From positions 1 to 28,024 of IMG/VR virus record IMGVR_UViG_3300048838_000822: 28,024 bases of DNA; one strand, given 5' to 3'. Positions 1 to 7,566 of the stretch are shown in pieces (within the stretch, counting starts at the first letter, position 1; each line of letters opens with the position of its first letter). A model generated the notes under the pieces. The model did not search any database, was not told the origin of the DNA, and saw only the letters and a program-made list of their open reading frames with translations. A program made the translations under genes and the position numbers. The DNA comes from a virus.

Positions 1-13
1 CTACATACGTCAT
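1..13 (-). CDS. Start of a further gene, cut by the window edge
   Basis: An ATG on the minus strand at position 13 is preceded by a good Shine-Dalgarno sequence (AGGAGACAGCA before the ATG), and lies 10 bases after the Rz stop codon. Only four codons (Met-Thr-Tyr-Val) are inside the window, so no function can be given. The spacing suggests continuation of the lysis operon. Confidence 0.4.
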
Positions 14-22
14 TGCTGTCTC

Positions 23-598
23 CTAGTCGGCTGTCGAGGTGGAGACTCCGCGCGCCCAGCCCTGTAACGCATGGAGCCGTGTCCTACAGGTTTCGTACAT
101 CTCGCCCGCCGTAGCGATCCAGCGCGCTACCGATCGCTCGGACGCGCCCCCTCCGGCAGGTCGATCACCAGCAGCGGGAGCGGCGGCATCGGTTGAAGCA
201 GACTCGGGGGCGGCGGTGCCGGGCGCACGATCGTCGCCGGTCCGCTCACGAATGACGGCCCGCTCGTTGAGCAGGCGGACAAGAGCGCCGTCGAGAGCAA
301 CACGATGCGCACGCGCGCGTCGATCAATTTCATCTCGCATCCTCCTACTCGTTTCCGCGAGCGCCGCGCGGTGTTCTTCCGCCTGCGCTGCCAACTGGTC
401 CGCGAGCGTGCGGCCTCGTTCGCGCCACGACTGCGCCTCGCGCTCGGCGGCGACTCGCTCGCGGTCGATCGCGGCGAGCTCGGCCCGGCATTCGAGGCCG
501 CGGCGCTCGTAGCCGGCCGTGTCGCCGGTCGCGCGCATGTACCACGCGCCGCCGGCAGCGACGATCACGGCGACTAGCAGGGCAATCAGGCTAGGCAT
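23..598 (-). CDS. Rz: Rz-like i-spanin (inner-membrane spanin subunit)
   Basis: 191 residues. The protein starts with one hydrophobic segment (about residues 4-20) followed by a long charged, Ala/Glu/Arg-rich helix (about 30-110) that should form a periplasmic coiled coil. This is the usual plan of an Rz i-spanin: N-terminal anchor in the inner membrane and a periplasmic rod that pairs with the Rz1 lipoprotein to fuse the two membranes in the last step of lysis. The ATG overlaps the end of the transglycosylase gene by 13 bases. A lipoprotein gene is nested inside in another frame, which strongly supports the call, since spanin sequences are themselves poorly conserved. The tail after residue 115 is low-complexity (Ala, Pro, Gly) because the same DNA also encodes Rz1. 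Confidence 0.85.
   Translation of the reverse strand: MPSLIALLVAVIVAAGGAWYMRATGDTAGYERRGLECRAELAAIDRERVAAEREAQSWRERGRTLADQLAAQAEEHRAALAETSRRMRDEIDRRARAHRVALDGALVRLLNERAVIRERTGDDRAPGTAAPESASTDAAAPAAGDRPAGGGASERSVARWIATAGEMYETCRTRLHALQGWARGVSTSTAD
127..333 (-). CDS. Rz1: Rz1-like o-spanin lipoprotein, nested inside Rz
   Basis: 68 residues, read in a different frame and lying wholly inside the Rz gene. It has a short basic N-terminus, a hydrophobic signal segment and a lipobox LLSAC, so cleavage and lipidation would occur at Cys21, leaving a mature lipoprotein of about 48 residues. The mature part is proline-rich (runs such as APPPPSLLQPMPPLP), which is typical of Rz1. It would sit in the inner leaflet of the outer membrane and bind the C-terminal part of Rz. 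The completely embedded arrangement is the one known from lambda. Its presence implies a host with an outer membrane. Confidence 0.88.
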   Translation of the reverse strand: MKLIDARVRIVLLSTALLSACSTSGPSFVSGPATIVRPAPPPPSLLQPMPPLPLLVIDLPEGARPSDR

Positions 599-1269
599 GT
601 TGCCGGCCCCCAGCCGTGCGCGTAATAGACCGGCTCGATCAACACCAGGATGCGCCAGCTATACCGTTCGTTTTCCCGCTGGTTTCCAGCGGTGATCCCC
701 GGATTGATCGTGCAAGCCGCGTCGATACATCGGCTCGGATCGGGTGCTGCCGCTCGGCGACGCTGCACCCAGCCAAGCCCGCCGTTGTACGCGGAGAGCG
801 CAAACGCCATGCGCTCGCAATCGTCGAGCGCGCCGGCTATGCGCTCATACAGATGACGCATGTAACGCGCCTGCGCACGCAGCGCCCAGCGCGGGTCGTA
901 GGGCGCGGGCGCGGATAGCTCCGGATCAATCGCGCCTATCCAGTCCGCGGTGCGCGGCATGAATTGCGCAAGTCCCTGCGCGCCGGCAAACGACCGTGCA
1001 TCCGGTCGCCATGCCGACTCCTGGTGAATCTGCGCGGCCGCCGTAGAAGTCGGCGCGGTCAGCCCCCACACATGCCGCCACGAGCGCATCAGGTCGCGCC
1101 GATGTTCGTAAGCGTCGCGCGGGATCTCCTGCGCGAGCGCGGTGCCGGCGAGCAGAATCACGACAATCATCGCCGCGACCATGCCGGCAAGGAAGTGCGG
1201 CCACACGCGCACACGCAGCGCACGCATCCGCATCCGAGAGCGCATCAGATAGATCATGTGCCAGTCCAT
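586..1269 (-). CDS. Lytic transglycosylase endolysin with N-terminal export/anchor signal
   Basis: A soluble-lytic-transglycosylase (goose-lysozyme-like) domain covers about residues 60-200. Visible motifs are IHQESAW with the likely catalytic Glu, GLAQFMP, and ALSAYNGGLGWV, all characteristic of the SLT family. These enzymes cut the MurNAc-GlcNAc bond of peptidoglycan. A basic N-terminus precedes a Gly/Ala-rich hydrophobic stretch (about residues 26-47) ending in an ALAQ-like signal-peptidase site, so the enzyme is probably exported by Sec or is a signal-arrest-release endolysin rather than a holin-dependent cytoplasmic one. I chose the ATG at 1269 because GAGG lies 6 bases upstream. A GTG at 1281, overlapping the previous stop, would add four residues. 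It sits between the YegP-like gene and Rz in the lysis cassette. Confidence 0.87.
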   Translation of the reverse strand: MDWHMIYLMRSRMRMRALRVRVWPHFLAGMVAAMIVVILLAGTALAQEIPRDAYEHRRDLMRSWRHVWGLTAPTSTAAAQIHQESAWRPDARSFAGAQGLAQFMPRTADWIGAIDPELSAPAPYDPRWALRAQARYMRHLYERIAGALDDCERMAFALSAYNGGLGWVQRRRAAAPDPSRCIDAACTINPGITAGNQRENERYSWRILVLIEPVYYAHGWGPATCLA

Positions 1270-1277
1270 CGCGCACC

Positions 1278-1487
1278 TCACTCCACGGTTCGGATATCAA
1301 CTCCAATCGTTCCGGCTCCGACTTCGCGCATGATCTCGACGAGTCGTCGTGCGGCACGCATCGCATTGCTCGCGGTCGAGTAACCTTCGGCACCGTCGGC
1401 GATCGTAAGCCCGTTGCCGGATTTCATGCGCCAGTACCACCCGCGCCCTCGGCCCTGGTACACCTCTAGAACGTAGATGTGCTTCAT
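1278..1487 (-). CDS. DUF1508/YegP-like small protein
   Basis: 69 residues. The pattern GWYWRMKSGNG followed by an AEGYSTASNAMRAARRL stretch resembles one copy of the YegP (DUF1508) fold, which has a Trp/Arg strand, a (K/S)NGQ-like turn, an E-GY motif and a helix. The biochemical role of that family is unknown. The gene overlaps the holin gene by 4 bases upstream and ends next to the endolysin start, so it is translated with the lysis cassette. No signal peptide or membrane segment is visible. Whether it has anything to do with lysis is not shown by the sequence. The family assignment rests on motif memory, not on an alignment. Confidence 0.65.
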   Translation of the reverse strand: MKHIYVLEVYQGRGRGWYWRMKSGNGLTIADGAEGYSTASNAMRAARRLVEIMREVGAGTIGVDIRTVE

Positions 1488-1780
1488 AGCGCAAGCGCCA
1501 TCGCAACCATTGCCGCGGCAATGATGAGAGCGCGCCGTAGCTGCGCCACGTCAACATGAGCCGGCTTCGCTTCGTGAGGACGCGCGTACGGGAACGCGAT
1601 GCGGTCCACCCAATAGCCGAGCCACGCGCCGAGCGCTAGCAAATTGAATTTCGCCAACACGACCGACACTTGCTGCGGCGCGATCACGTAGATCGCAGCG
1701 AGCGTGACAACAGCGACGATGAGCCACGGCCACATTCTGCACAGTCCGGCGTCGGCACATTCGCGGAGGAAGTTTTTCAT
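1484..1780 (-). CDS. Putative phage holin
   Basis: 98 residues with hydrophobic segments at about 17-34, 41-56 and 84-98. The middle part reads GAWLGYWVDRIAFPYARP, which matches the characteristic G-x2-GYW-x-DR-x-FPYARP motif of a family of putative holins in proteobacterial phages (Phage_holin_8-like, from memory). A holin would oligomerise in the inner membrane and time lysis. If the endolysin is exported through Sec, the holin could be a depolarising pinholin. The ATG overlaps the previous stop by 4 bases and the stop overlaps the next start by 4 bases. Its place before the endolysin and spanin genes supports the role. Confidence 0.8.
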   Translation of the reverse strand: MKNFLRECADAGLCRMWPWLIVAVVTLAAIYVIAPQQVSVVLAKFNLLALGAWLGYWVDRIAFPYARPHEAKPAHVDVAQLRRALIIAAAMVAMALAL

Positions 1781-2106
1781 GGGACGCTGCTCCTGGTTGT
1801 GTGATTTGGCAATCGCTCTATGAGTCGGTCTAATTTCTTTGACTGGTCGCGCAACTCGTCTCGCACGCCACGAATTTCTTCCTTCAACATCAGATGTGCA
1901 CGTAGCAACTCGGCGTCTTGACGATCGTCAATGTTGCGTTGTGCGGCGGCGCGTTCCTCAAGGATCGCCACGCGCCGATCCATCGCCGCGCCCCATCCGA
2001 TCATGCCGGTCGCGAGCGCAACCGTCGTCAGCAGGTGCGATACGTTTAGACGCTTGTCTAAGTGCCAATGACGCGGGCGGTCGTTCATTGCTTCTTCTGT
2101 CGCCAT
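1777..2106 (-). CDS. Small membrane protein with coiled coil, function unknown
   Basis: 109 residues. A charged N-terminus (WHLDKRLNVSHLL) leads into one transmembrane helix (about residues 23-40, including LLTTVALATGMIGWGAAMD), followed by an amphipathic, charged helix likely to form a coiled coil. The same plan is common in small phage proteins encoded just before the holin and of unproven function. It might be an accessory holin or antiholin; that is inference from location only. I chose the third of three consecutive ATG codons (2106) because AGAGG then lies at proper spacing. A TTG at 2130 is an alternative. The stop overlaps the holin start. Confidence 0.65.
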   Translation of the reverse strand: MATEEAMNDRPRHWHLDKRLNVSHLLTTVALATGMIGWGAAMDRRVAILEERAAAQRNIDDRQDAELLRAHLMLKEEIRGVRDELRDQSKKLDRLIERLPNHTTRSSVP

Positions 2107-2130
2107 CATCATCCTCTCGTCGCAAGACAA

Positions 2131-2862
2131 TCAGGAGTCGGGATACGGACTACCGCGCGGCACGAATGAGCGTGTGTATCGCGCCGCGCCCTTCGTTACG
2201 CGCAAATCATCGAGCCAGCCGTTCAGATAACCATTTGAACCATCCCAACGATTTGATCCGATGCGCGTCTCGTCGTTCACGTTGAAGTTCAGCGCCCCAG
2301 CGTATGTGCTTTGCGCTTCGAGATTGCCATTCAAGAACACGCGCAGCGTATTGCCTGCGCGTGTTGCGGCAACGTGATACCAAACATTCAATGACAATTG
2401 CGCCGTCAGAATGTTTGCTCCGGCCTGGTCAAGATCGTATCCGCCAAGTGCAACCCGCTGCCGGTGATTCACGTTGACTGCGCTATTATTTCCGAATGCG
2501 AGAAACGTATTTGCCCCAGATGCATAACTCTTAAACCCTGATGCGAGAATACCCTGATAGTGTTGCGTGAATGAATTGCGCCTGAGCCAGCATTCGATGG
2601 TGAAGTCGCCCGTGCCGAAATCGAAATCTGAATCTGCGCCAACGCTCAGGTAATCGCCGTTGCCATCGAACAATCCACTCGCGCCGCCGAATTTGCTCTG
2701 CGCTGTGTCGATCTGTGCGTTACCGTTGACGGTCCATGTCTTGCCGCTCTCGTCAGTGAATGTCGTGCTGGCGTCCGAGCCGTTGAAATGCAGCAATGAA
2801 ACAGTCTGATCCCAATACGGATCGGTTTCAGCACCGAACCGAAACGGATTTAGAAGCGTCAC
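2131..2862 (-). CDS. LamG/concanavalin-A-like domain tail-associated protein
   Basis: 243 residues. From about residue 20 to 235 the sequence has the features of a LamG-type jelly roll: SLLHFNGSDAS, KFGGASGLFDGNGDYLSV, DFTIECWLRR, the NVWYHVAATR strand, a LRVFLNGNLE hairpin and the closing GWLDDLRVTKGAARY. These beta-sandwich domains usually bind carbohydrates. The short N-terminus (about 18 residues) may attach it to the tail. It starts with GTG, preceded by GGAG, and overlaps the previous stop by 4 bases. Placed after the tail-tip genes and before lysis, it is a likely host-surface glycan binder, although LamG modules also occur in decoration proteins. Ligand and structural location are not visible in the sequence. 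Confidence 0.82.
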   Translation of the reverse strand: MTLLNPFRFGAETDPYWDQTVSLLHFNGSDASTTFTDESGKTWTVNGNAQIDTAQSKFGGASGLFDGNGDYLSVGADSDFDFGTGDFTIECWLRRNSFTQHYQGILASGFKSYASGANTFLAFGNNSAVNVNHRQRVALGGYDLDQAGANILTAQLSLNVWYHVAATRAGNTLRVFLNGNLEAQSTYAGALNFNVNDETRIGSNRWDGSNGYLNGWLDDLRVTKGAARYTRSFVPRGSPYPDS

Positions 2863-3608
2863 GCCGGCACTCCGATCAAATACACTTTGAGGCCCGCACC
2901 TGCAATCGTCGACCCAACCTGGTCAATGTCAATCGTGATCTCCGCATCGTCGGCCAGCGACGCATCGGAAATCACCGCAGGTGTCCCTGCTGTCGTTGAC
3001 GTTTTCGTGGTTGCATCAATCGTCAGCTTCGTTGACAAGATCGACGCGCCTCCCTCGTTGATGTCCACTTGAATCGCCGAGCCGGTCGGCGCTGTCGTCA
3101 CCGATGCGCGCACTGCCACTAGCGTAAATGCAAATGGCATCCGAAACGTGATCTTGTCGCCGCCGGTCGTCAGCGGTGTCGTCTCGTCCGAGACGGCAAC
3201 AGGGATAGCCTGCAATCCGCCGCCGCTTCCAGATACGCCGACGACTTCCGAGCCGTCGCAATACACAATTGCCGTCGCGCCCGCAGCGACCTCTGCCTCT
3301 GATGCGCCAGTGCCGGCACCAGCGCACACGACGGTCGCATCGTAGCTAGTGTCATTCGTGACTAGCTTCCAGCCATGCAGCGCCGGCAGCGCAACGACGA
3401 AATCCGCCGACAACGTACCGGCCGTCAACATCAATCGTGCATTGCCGCGAAAAACTGCGCTCGATACGGTATTGCTACCGTTGTCGCACGCGAAATCGTC
3501 CGACTCTGTGATCGCATTCTCAAGAGCCTGAATCGCAACATTACACGCGGTCGCCTTTTGCGTTTGCTGCTCGTCAATCAGCGTAATGCCGAGGTTTGTC
3601 GTGCTCAT
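2859..3608 (-). CDS. Accessory tail protein downstream of J
   Basis: 249 residues, with no catalytic motif seen. The N-terminal third carries strands typical of phage tail or fibre proteins (for example ARLMLTAGTLSADFVVALP). A glycine-rich hinge (VVGVSGSGGG) separates it from a C-terminal beta-domain of about 105 residues (KITFRMPFAFTLVAVRASV, then GSAIQVDINEGG and a final LKVYLIGVPA). This C-terminal domain is of a kind I recall from structural proteins encoded after tail-tip genes in many phages; it has no assigned function there. The ATG overlaps the J stop by 4 bases and the stop overlaps the LamG gene by 4, so the three are probably made together and sit at the distal tail tip. Confidence 0.65.
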   Translation of the reverse strand: MSTTNLGITLIDEQQTQKATACNVAIQALENAITESDDFACDNGSNTVSSAVFRGNARLMLTAGTLSADFVVALPALHGWKLVTNDTSYDATVVCAGAGTGASEAEVAAGATAIVYCDGSEVVGVSGSGGGLQAIPVAVSDETTPLTTGGDKITFRMPFAFTLVAVRASVTTAPTGSAIQVDINEGGASILSTKLTIDATTKTSTTAGTPAVISDASLADDAEITIDIDQVGSTIAGAGLKVYLIGVPA

Positions 3609-6600
3609 ACTGTGGCCGTCCCTGAGTGTCCGCGACCGATGCGCGCGCTCATCTGATAGATGCGCACGCTAACCGTGCCGGCGGATTGCGGCAAACCGAA
3701 ATCGGTTGTTTGCTGTGCCGCCGTGTACGTCACCGTCGGCACGCTCGCGGTCAATGTGCGAACAACTGTCGCGCCGTCCATGATGTCGATTTCATACGAT
3801 TCCGTCGGCTCATCGAGCGGCACATCGTAGGTGTCTTTCCATTCGGCATTGATTCGAGCGCGCCGCGTCCATGTAATGTCAACGTCGCCTCCGCCCCACT
3901 CGCCAACAATGTTGATCGGCGACAGCGGCTTGATCGAATTGCCCTCTAGCACCAACGGAATTTCCAATGCATCATCGAGCGCCTTGCCATTAGACACCGC
4001 TTTGTAATGCCGCAATAGATTGATCTCGCCCATTGGCATGAGCGTGTTGTAGGTCGTCATGACAGACAACAGCGCGAACGGTTCCCAGGGCACATGCGTG
4101 CCAGTGAATCGCTCAGTGCCTTTCCTGCCTCGCAGGATGCGCGAGATACGCCAAATGTTATCGCCGACCAGTTCGGCATTCGCGAATTGGATAATCTCGA
4201 TCCCGGTCGGCGTTTGCACCGCAGCGAGGTTGGCTCCGTTATAGACTGCGAAGTCACTCACTGTTGATAGGCTGCCGTTGGTCAGCACGATATCGAGCGT
4301 GTTAGCTGTATCGAACGTATTGCCGACCGTCCAATCACCCAGCGCGTTGATCGTGCGCCCATATACCGACTCGGCATTAACCCAGTGCACCACCGAATAA
4401 TTCGAGCCGCCGTCCAGCGATTTGAAGAACCCTGCACCAGCCCAAGCTTTCGTGCGCGTGTCGCGACCGAATGCCGAATACATGATGAGCACGTCGTCGG
4501 AATCACGCAGTGGCGGCACGTCCATCAGGATCATGTCGGTGAACGCAATCTCACCGATGCCGCCCTGCCTCGGCCCTTGATACCGCGGCGACCATCCAAA
4601 CACATCTACATAGATCGAGTCCTCGTCGGGCACGCCTTCGCATTCCAGCAGCGGTCGTGCTCGCGTAATTTTTTCGATCCGAACACGCATCATGCGCCCG
4701 CTTGTGTGCGGCAGCATGACGCAATCGCCAGGGACCAACTCGTCGTAACTATGCGGCAACGCGAAGCGAATCGTGCTGCGGCTTGCGTGCGCCAGCATCA
4801 GATTCACCCAGGCTGCGATCGCGCCGACCTGCGCATCGCACGCTACCGGAACCTCGATCGTTAGCGGGGCAATCGACGATCCGATATTGCGCTCGGCGGC
4901 TTGGACGCCGGGATCATAGTCGGCATCGACATCAACGAACGTAAGTTCCAAGCGACGCGGAACCTCCATGTCCTCGGTGTGCACCATCTCATACGCTGGC
5001 GCAGCATCCGATGCTGTTAGTTCGAACGTCGCTGCGCCAAGATCGCCAGCATCGATGATCTTGACTGCTGCGGCGCCGCGCTTGACGAGTCGGAGTTTCT
5101 CACCAACCTCCGGCATGTCGAAAAAGTACATCGGCCGCAACGACTCAATGGCGGCGCGCGCGCTCGTTTGTCGTGCGACCTTGAAGCCCGGCACGAGATC
5201 GGTTCCGGCCGTTGCGTCGAGATTGACGGACGGCAGGCCGGCACGATCGCAAATATCTTCGACGATCGAGCGCAGCGTGACAGCAGCGCCGCGCACCGCA
5301 CCGCCTGGCGACTCGATAATCGCTACCGTTTCGCGTCCGCCTGGTTCGTCAATCAGCGCAGTGAAGCGCCCGTTGCCGAGATCCTTCGGCGCGCGAATAT
5401 ATCGACCTGCGTAGTCGTCGCCTTCGTATGTGCATGGCCCAACGAGAATTTCCAGCGTGTCGGGATCGAGCAACGCCATGTAGAGCACCGAGCCGCCGGA
5501 GAATCCGACTACAAGTCCATCGGCCAATTCATTCCAGACAGCAAACGTTGGATCGAATCCGAGCCCGGTCGGGTATGCGGTAAGCCCGGTTGCCATTGCT
5601 TGCGGATTGCCTGACGTTGATACGTCGACGGACGCAATGCCGCTGAACCGCGTCACAACGTAGACCGATTCGCGGCTAGGTGCATAGACGAGCGATAGAT
5701 CGCGCTGCGTCGTGTCTGAGCCTGTAGCGCCGGTCAGTTGCGTTGCACCGCCGCCGTCATCAAACCACCCGGTCCATGTCTGCCACGAAAACGCGATGTT
5801 ATATCCGCCGCCACCATATAAGTCGTTGTCTAAAGGAACGTAGACAACATCCGCGATCCTGCCGACACGACCCTCGTTGTCGTCAACATGCCATGCGTAG
5901 CCATAGAACGGTGTTTGTTCGCCGTTGACCAGACGCGAACGACGATATCCGATGATCGCCGTGGCCTGCGTCCACCAACCCGCTTCGCCGCGCAGCGTAA
6001 CGCCTGGTATTCCATCGTATCCGTCATTCGGATAGATCGAGTAAAGCACCTCATAGAGCGCACCAGAGCCGCCGCGCTCGCCAGTCGTCGGGTAATTACC
6101 CCATGCGCCCGCCATCAACGCACGCGATGCGTGCAGCGTTTGTCCGTCGTAGATGTATTCGATCGGCGCGGTGTAGTACGTCGAGATACGCAGCCCGCCA
6201 AATGCAACGCGCACCAAGCCGTTCTCTGGATCAAACCCGATACCACCGATGCCGACATCGCCGCCAGAAAACTGCCAGAGCGGGAACGCAAGCGCCGACC
6301 GAAATACCGGCACATCGCCGCTAACATCGTAGATTTCTAGTTGTCGCGTCGTGCCGTCGCCCTCGGTCGCGACATAGAGCAGTTTGTTTGCGACATCGAG
6401 CGCAGTCGAATTCGATCCATGCGAATGCGCAACCGTCTGCCCGATAAATGCGCCGTCCTGCTGCACTTCGGTTTTGCGAATCGGCGCTACCGGGCAGCTC
6501 ATCCCGGTAAGGTCTTGCGCGACTTCAACCTCGATCGTCGGCGGTCGGTGCCCGAACTGGATGCCCTCCAGGTTGTCGATCGCGAGCATGACCGTGCCGC

Positions 6601-7156
6601 GATACGCAACAGCATTCTCAGGTTCGACCGCAGCCTCATACGTCGGATCGGGTAATTGCGTTTCCGTTCCGAGATAGACACGCACCTCGCCGGCTGGCAG
6701 CGCCTCCTGATCGAGTAGCCACGTTGCACCATTCCAGCGCGCGATCAACCTGCCATTCGCCCACACGCGCAGGATGCCGGCCTGCGGCCCCTCGCAAACA
6801 GCGAGCAGCAGGTTCATGCGCGAGACTTCCATCTCTGCGCCGCCGCCGCCTTTGCCGCCGACTTGCTCGGTGCGAATCTGCAAACCACTCCACCAGACAA
6901 TTTGCGTAGCGTGGCGCATCGTGCCGTAGTTGAGCGGTATCGGCTGGCCGTAGACCGACGACGTGAATTTACCGTCGCCAATCGAAGGACCGCGCTGTTT
7001 TGTTTGCAGCAGCAATGACGCAGCGACCGAGCCAACCATCCAGCCCCAGCCGGCGCCCGTCATCCCGAGGAACGTCGCGCCAGCAGCAGCGCCGGCAGCC
7101 GTTGCCACGCTCTGCCCGATGGCCGCCCCGGCCGCAGCGATGACGAGCTGTGCCAC
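3605..7156 (-). CDS. Tail-tip / host-specificity protein (J-like), with an inserted propeller-like region
   Basis: 1183 residues, the central protein of the tail tip. Residues 1-55 are Ala/Gly-rich and hydrophobic. Residues 56-230 have motifs of phage tail-tip proteins (PLNYGTMRHATQIVWWSG, AYRGTVMLAIDNLEGIQFG). Residues about 625-890 look like hub and tail_3-type domains (IVEDICDRAGLP, YDELVPGDCVMLPHTSGRMM). The C-terminus (about 1080-1183) is a fibronectin-III-like sandwich (VDITWTRRARINAEW). Residues about 240-615 do not belong to this plan and show repeated strand-turn patterns like a beta-propeller (KLLYVATEGDG, GIGGIGFDPENGLVRVAF, SLVYAPSRESVYVVTRF). It starts at GTG with AGGGG upstream, overlapping the NlpC/P60 stop by one base. 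By analogy with lambda J it would contact the receptor. Confidence 0.87.
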   Translation of the reverse strand: MAQLVIAAAGAAIGQSVATAAGAAAGATFLGMTGAGWGWMVGSVAASLLLQTKQRGPSIGDGKFTSSVYGQPIPLNYGTMRHATQIVWWSGLQIRTEQVGGKGGGGAEMEVSRMNLLLAVCEGPQAGILRVWANGRLIARWNGATWLLDQEALPAGEVRVYLGTETQLPDPTYEAAVEPENAVAYRGTVMLAIDNLEGIQFGHRPPTIEVEVAQDLTGMSCPVAPIRKTEVQQDGAFIGQTVAHSHGSNSTALDVANKLLYVATEGDGTTRQLEIYDVSGDVPVFRSALAFPLWQFSGGDVGIGGIGFDPENGLVRVAFGGLRISTYYTAPIEYIYDGQTLHASRALMAGAWGNYPTTGERGGSGALYEVLYSIYPNDGYDGIPGVTLRGEAGWWTQATAIIGYRRSRLVNGEQTPFYGYAWHVDDNEGRVGRIADVVYVPLDNDLYGGGGYNIAFSWQTWTGWFDDGGGATQLTGATGSDTTQRDLSLVYAPSRESVYVVTRFSGIASVDVSTSGNPQAMATGLTAYPTGLGFDPTFAVWNELADGLVVGFSGGSVLYMALLDPDTLEILVGPCTYEGDDYAGRYIRAPKDLGNGRFTALIDEPGGRETVAIIESPGGAVRGAAVTLRSIVEDICDRAGLPSVNLDATAGTDLVPGFKVARQTSARAAIESLRPMYFFDMPEVGEKLRLVKRGAAAVKIIDAGDLGAATFELTASDAAPAYEMVHTEDMEVPRRLELTFVDVDADYDPGVQAAERNIGSSIAPLTIEVPVACDAQVGAIAAWVNLMLAHASRSTIRFALPHSYDELVPGDCVMLPHTSGRMMRVRIEKITRARPLLECEGVPDEDSIYVDVFGWSPRYQGPRQGGIGEIAFTDMILMDVPPLRDSDDVLIMYSAFGRDTRTKAWAGAGFFKSLDGGSNYSVVHWVNAESVYGRTINALGDWTVGNTFDTANTLDIVLTNGSLSTVSDFAVYNGANLAAVQTPTGIEIIQFANAELVGDNIWRISRILRGRKGTERFTGTHVPWEPFALLSVMTTYNTLMPMGEINLLRHYKAVSNGKALDDALEIPLVLEGNSIKPLSPINIVGEWGGGDVDITWTRRARINAEWKDTYDVPLDEPTESYEIDIMDGATVVRTLTASVPTVTYTAAQQTTDFGLPQSAGTVSVRIYQMSARIGRGHSGTATV

Positions 7157-7566
7157 TACACAACCCCTGGCACTGTGTAGACGCCGGCAATGCGCCGCAC
7201 CCAGGCGTCCGGTAACGTCGTCTCGACAACGCGACCATCCTCGCCGCGCGCGTGAACGATGCGGCGCGGCTCGACGAGCACAGCAAAATGCTGCGGCAGG
7301 CGGCGCAGACGCATCAGCAGCACGTCGCCAATCTCCGCTGTGTGCTGTCGTTCCATCTGCTCATCGCAAAGCCGCATTAACAAATCGTCCATCGGCACAC
7401 GACCATACGCGCGAAAGTCGAAGTCCGTCAGCCCGAGCGCGTGAGCAGAGCAAATGACCAATCCGATGCAATCGACACCATGCCGGTTACGGCCCTGATG
7501 CCTCCACGGCACGCCGATCCATGAGCGAACCTCAGCGATCCATTGCTCGCGCGCGACGAACTTCAC
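7156..7566 (-). CDS. NlpC/P60-type tail-tip peptidase
   Basis: 136 residues, a single-domain NlpC/P60 cysteine peptidase. The nucleophile is Cys33 in GVDCIGLV, the general base is His93 in PQHFAVL, and His105 in RIVHAR fits the third polar residue. The N-terminal GVPWRHQG stretch before the Cys is also typical. Family members cut D-Glu-diaminopimelate linkages of peptidoglycan stems, and in phages they sit in the tail tip, helping DNA entry or maturing the tip (lambda K-like). It starts at GTG overlapping the DUF2163 stop by 4 bases. All three catalytic positions are intact, so it is probably active. Confidence 0.92.
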   Translation of the reverse strand: MKFVAREQWIAEVRSWIGVPWRHQGRNRHGVDCIGLVICSAHALGLTDFDFRAYGRVPMDDLLMRLCDEQMERQHTAEIGDVLLMRLRRLPQHFAVLVEPRRIVHARGEDGRVVETTLPDAWVRRIAGVYTVPGVV

